DNA of 64,000 nucleotides from Peptococcaceae bacterium UBA4068 (GTDB lineage Bacteria > Bacillota > Dehalobacteriia > UBA4068), in contig DFZA01000016.1 of the NCBI GenBank assembly GCA_002382665.1, positions 34,831 through 98,830 on the forward strand. The letters are read 5' to 3'. A program made the translations under genes and the position numbers. Of this stretch, positions 63,690 to 64,000 are shown piece after piece. The number at the start of each line of letters is the position of its first letter. Within the stretch, counting starts at the first letter, position 1. Below the pieces are notes generated by a model, which saw only the letters and a list, made by a program, of their open reading frames with translations, did not search any database and was not told the origin of the DNA.

Positions 63690-63767
63690 GAGAACCGTCA
63701 ATTCTGACGATTCTCCCTTGTTTTTTTCTTGGTGGCTGACGCCCTTGTAGGGGAGTCAGCCACCAAG
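63690..63767. other. Two strong adjacent hairpins before the right-edge gene
   Basis: GAGAACCGTCA (63690-63700) pairs with TGACGATTCTC (63705-63715) with one mismatch; seven T begin at 63721. Then CTTGGTGGCTGAC (63728-63740) pairs perfectly with GTCAGCCACCAAG (63755-63767), with an inner GCCC/GGGG stem. The first could terminate plus-strand transcription; the second has no T-run. They lie between SRAP and the surface-protein end. Confidence 0.6.
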
Positions 63768-63848
63768 CTTGTTAGAGAGTCCCTATACATTGTATACAGG
63801 AGATCACTACATATTTGGGCATATTGCTTATAGAACGATGTTTCGCTT

Positions 63849-64000
63849 TTAGTTGGTTGTAAACGTCAGACTAGTTGTAGAACCAGCCGGAGTATCTGTA
63901 GTAAGATCCTCAGCAACTCTTACCAATACCGTGTGCTCGCCTGTTAAGTCAGGGGCATTCGATCCGTTGTATTTGACATAGTCTGCTGCATCTACTTTGA
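63849..64000 (-). CDS. Surface repeat protein, C-terminal fragment
   Basis: The frame runs in from the right edge and stops at 63849-63851. The last 50 residues read YVKYNGSNAPDLTGEHTVLV, then RVAEDLTTDTPAG and STTSLTFTTN. This is a typical closing beta-sandwich repeat (WDG-LPGEYTVLVRVAAT-like units) of large secreted or S-layer-linked proteins. The rest is outside the window. Only the C-terminal unit can be seen. Confidence 0.75.
   Translation of the reverse strand, partial: KVDAADYVKYNGSNAPDLTGEHTVLVRVAEDLTTDTPAGSTTSLTFTTN

Noticed and set aside
1..64000. CRISPR arrays, rRNA genes, prophage genes, IS elements and toxin-antitoxin pairs
   Set aside because: I looked for direct repeats with spacers, rRNA cores, transposases and short paired genes and saw none. 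A weak or degenerate copy could still be missed by eye.

Overview
The window is AT-rich chromosomal DNA from an anaerobic, endospore-forming member of the Bacillota, most likely clostridial in the broad sense. The evidence is a set of sporulation genes (spoIIAA-spoIIAB-sigF, spoIVB, spo0A, cotJABC, a SpoVB-like flippase and an unlisted 34-residue SpoVM-like micro-gene). Anaerobic enzymes also point this way: a four-subunit ferredoxin-dependent 2-oxoacid oxidoreductase, a RACo-type corrinoid activator ATPase and a CoA-transferase. Shine-Dalgarno sites are strong throughout, and TTG and GTG starts are common. No species can be named from the sequence alone.

Layout. 1-2.6 kb: the 5' end of a secreted protein gene (minus strand), a VOC protein and an acetyl-CoA hydrolase/CoA-transferase. 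2.6-6.6 kb: the sporulation control block, with the spoIIA operon diverging from spoIVB-spo0A; sigma-H-type promoters and Spo0A boxes can be read directly. 6.7-12.1 kb: mazG, rqcP, two tRNAs, an RNA-type beta-CASP hydrolase, DnaD and DnaI-like replication proteins and an amidohydrolase. 12.1-18.7 kb: a complete phosphate regulon (pstSCAB-phoU-phoPR) behind PhoP-box-like repeats. 18.8-20.8 kb: a HAD phosphatase and cotJABC. 21-27.5 kb: mltG, then an acyl-CoA ligase / TIM-barrel isomerase / 2-oxoacid:ferredoxin oxidoreductase cluster.

27.6-43.2 kb holds a PRC-barrel protein with a repeat-rich tail, pth-mfd-peptidase-dinG, the SpoVM-like gene, folE-lepB-surE, the flippase and an EF-G paralogue. 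43.3-49.6 kb has a zinc-ribbon protein, a membrane diguanylate cyclase, an aminotransferase, the RACo-like gene and rlmD. 49.5-55.4 kb is the most accessory-looking stretch. It has repeated rlmD 3'-end scars flanking an orphan membrane-anchored gene, then a Gdx/SugE exporter, a TadG-like protein with about ten SGN repeats, a His-rich CsoR-family regulator, two small membrane proteins, a degenerate GIY-YIG protein and an orphan STAS protein.

55.5-64 kb: a PrsA-like foldase, tRNA-Trp, yajC, an operon metF-ecfT-ecf(A-A-S fusion) preceded by a tandem structured repeat, a flavin-type protein, an SRAP protein and the 3' end of a surface-repeat protein. Most genes are ordinary housekeeping genes. 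The best candidates for undescribed biology are the tandem 86-nt structured repeat upstream of metF, the scarred rlmD locus with its orphan gene, the CsoR plus membrane-pair region, and the SGN-repeat surface protein with a foldable leader. All sequence readings here were made by eye; no database search or folding program was run.
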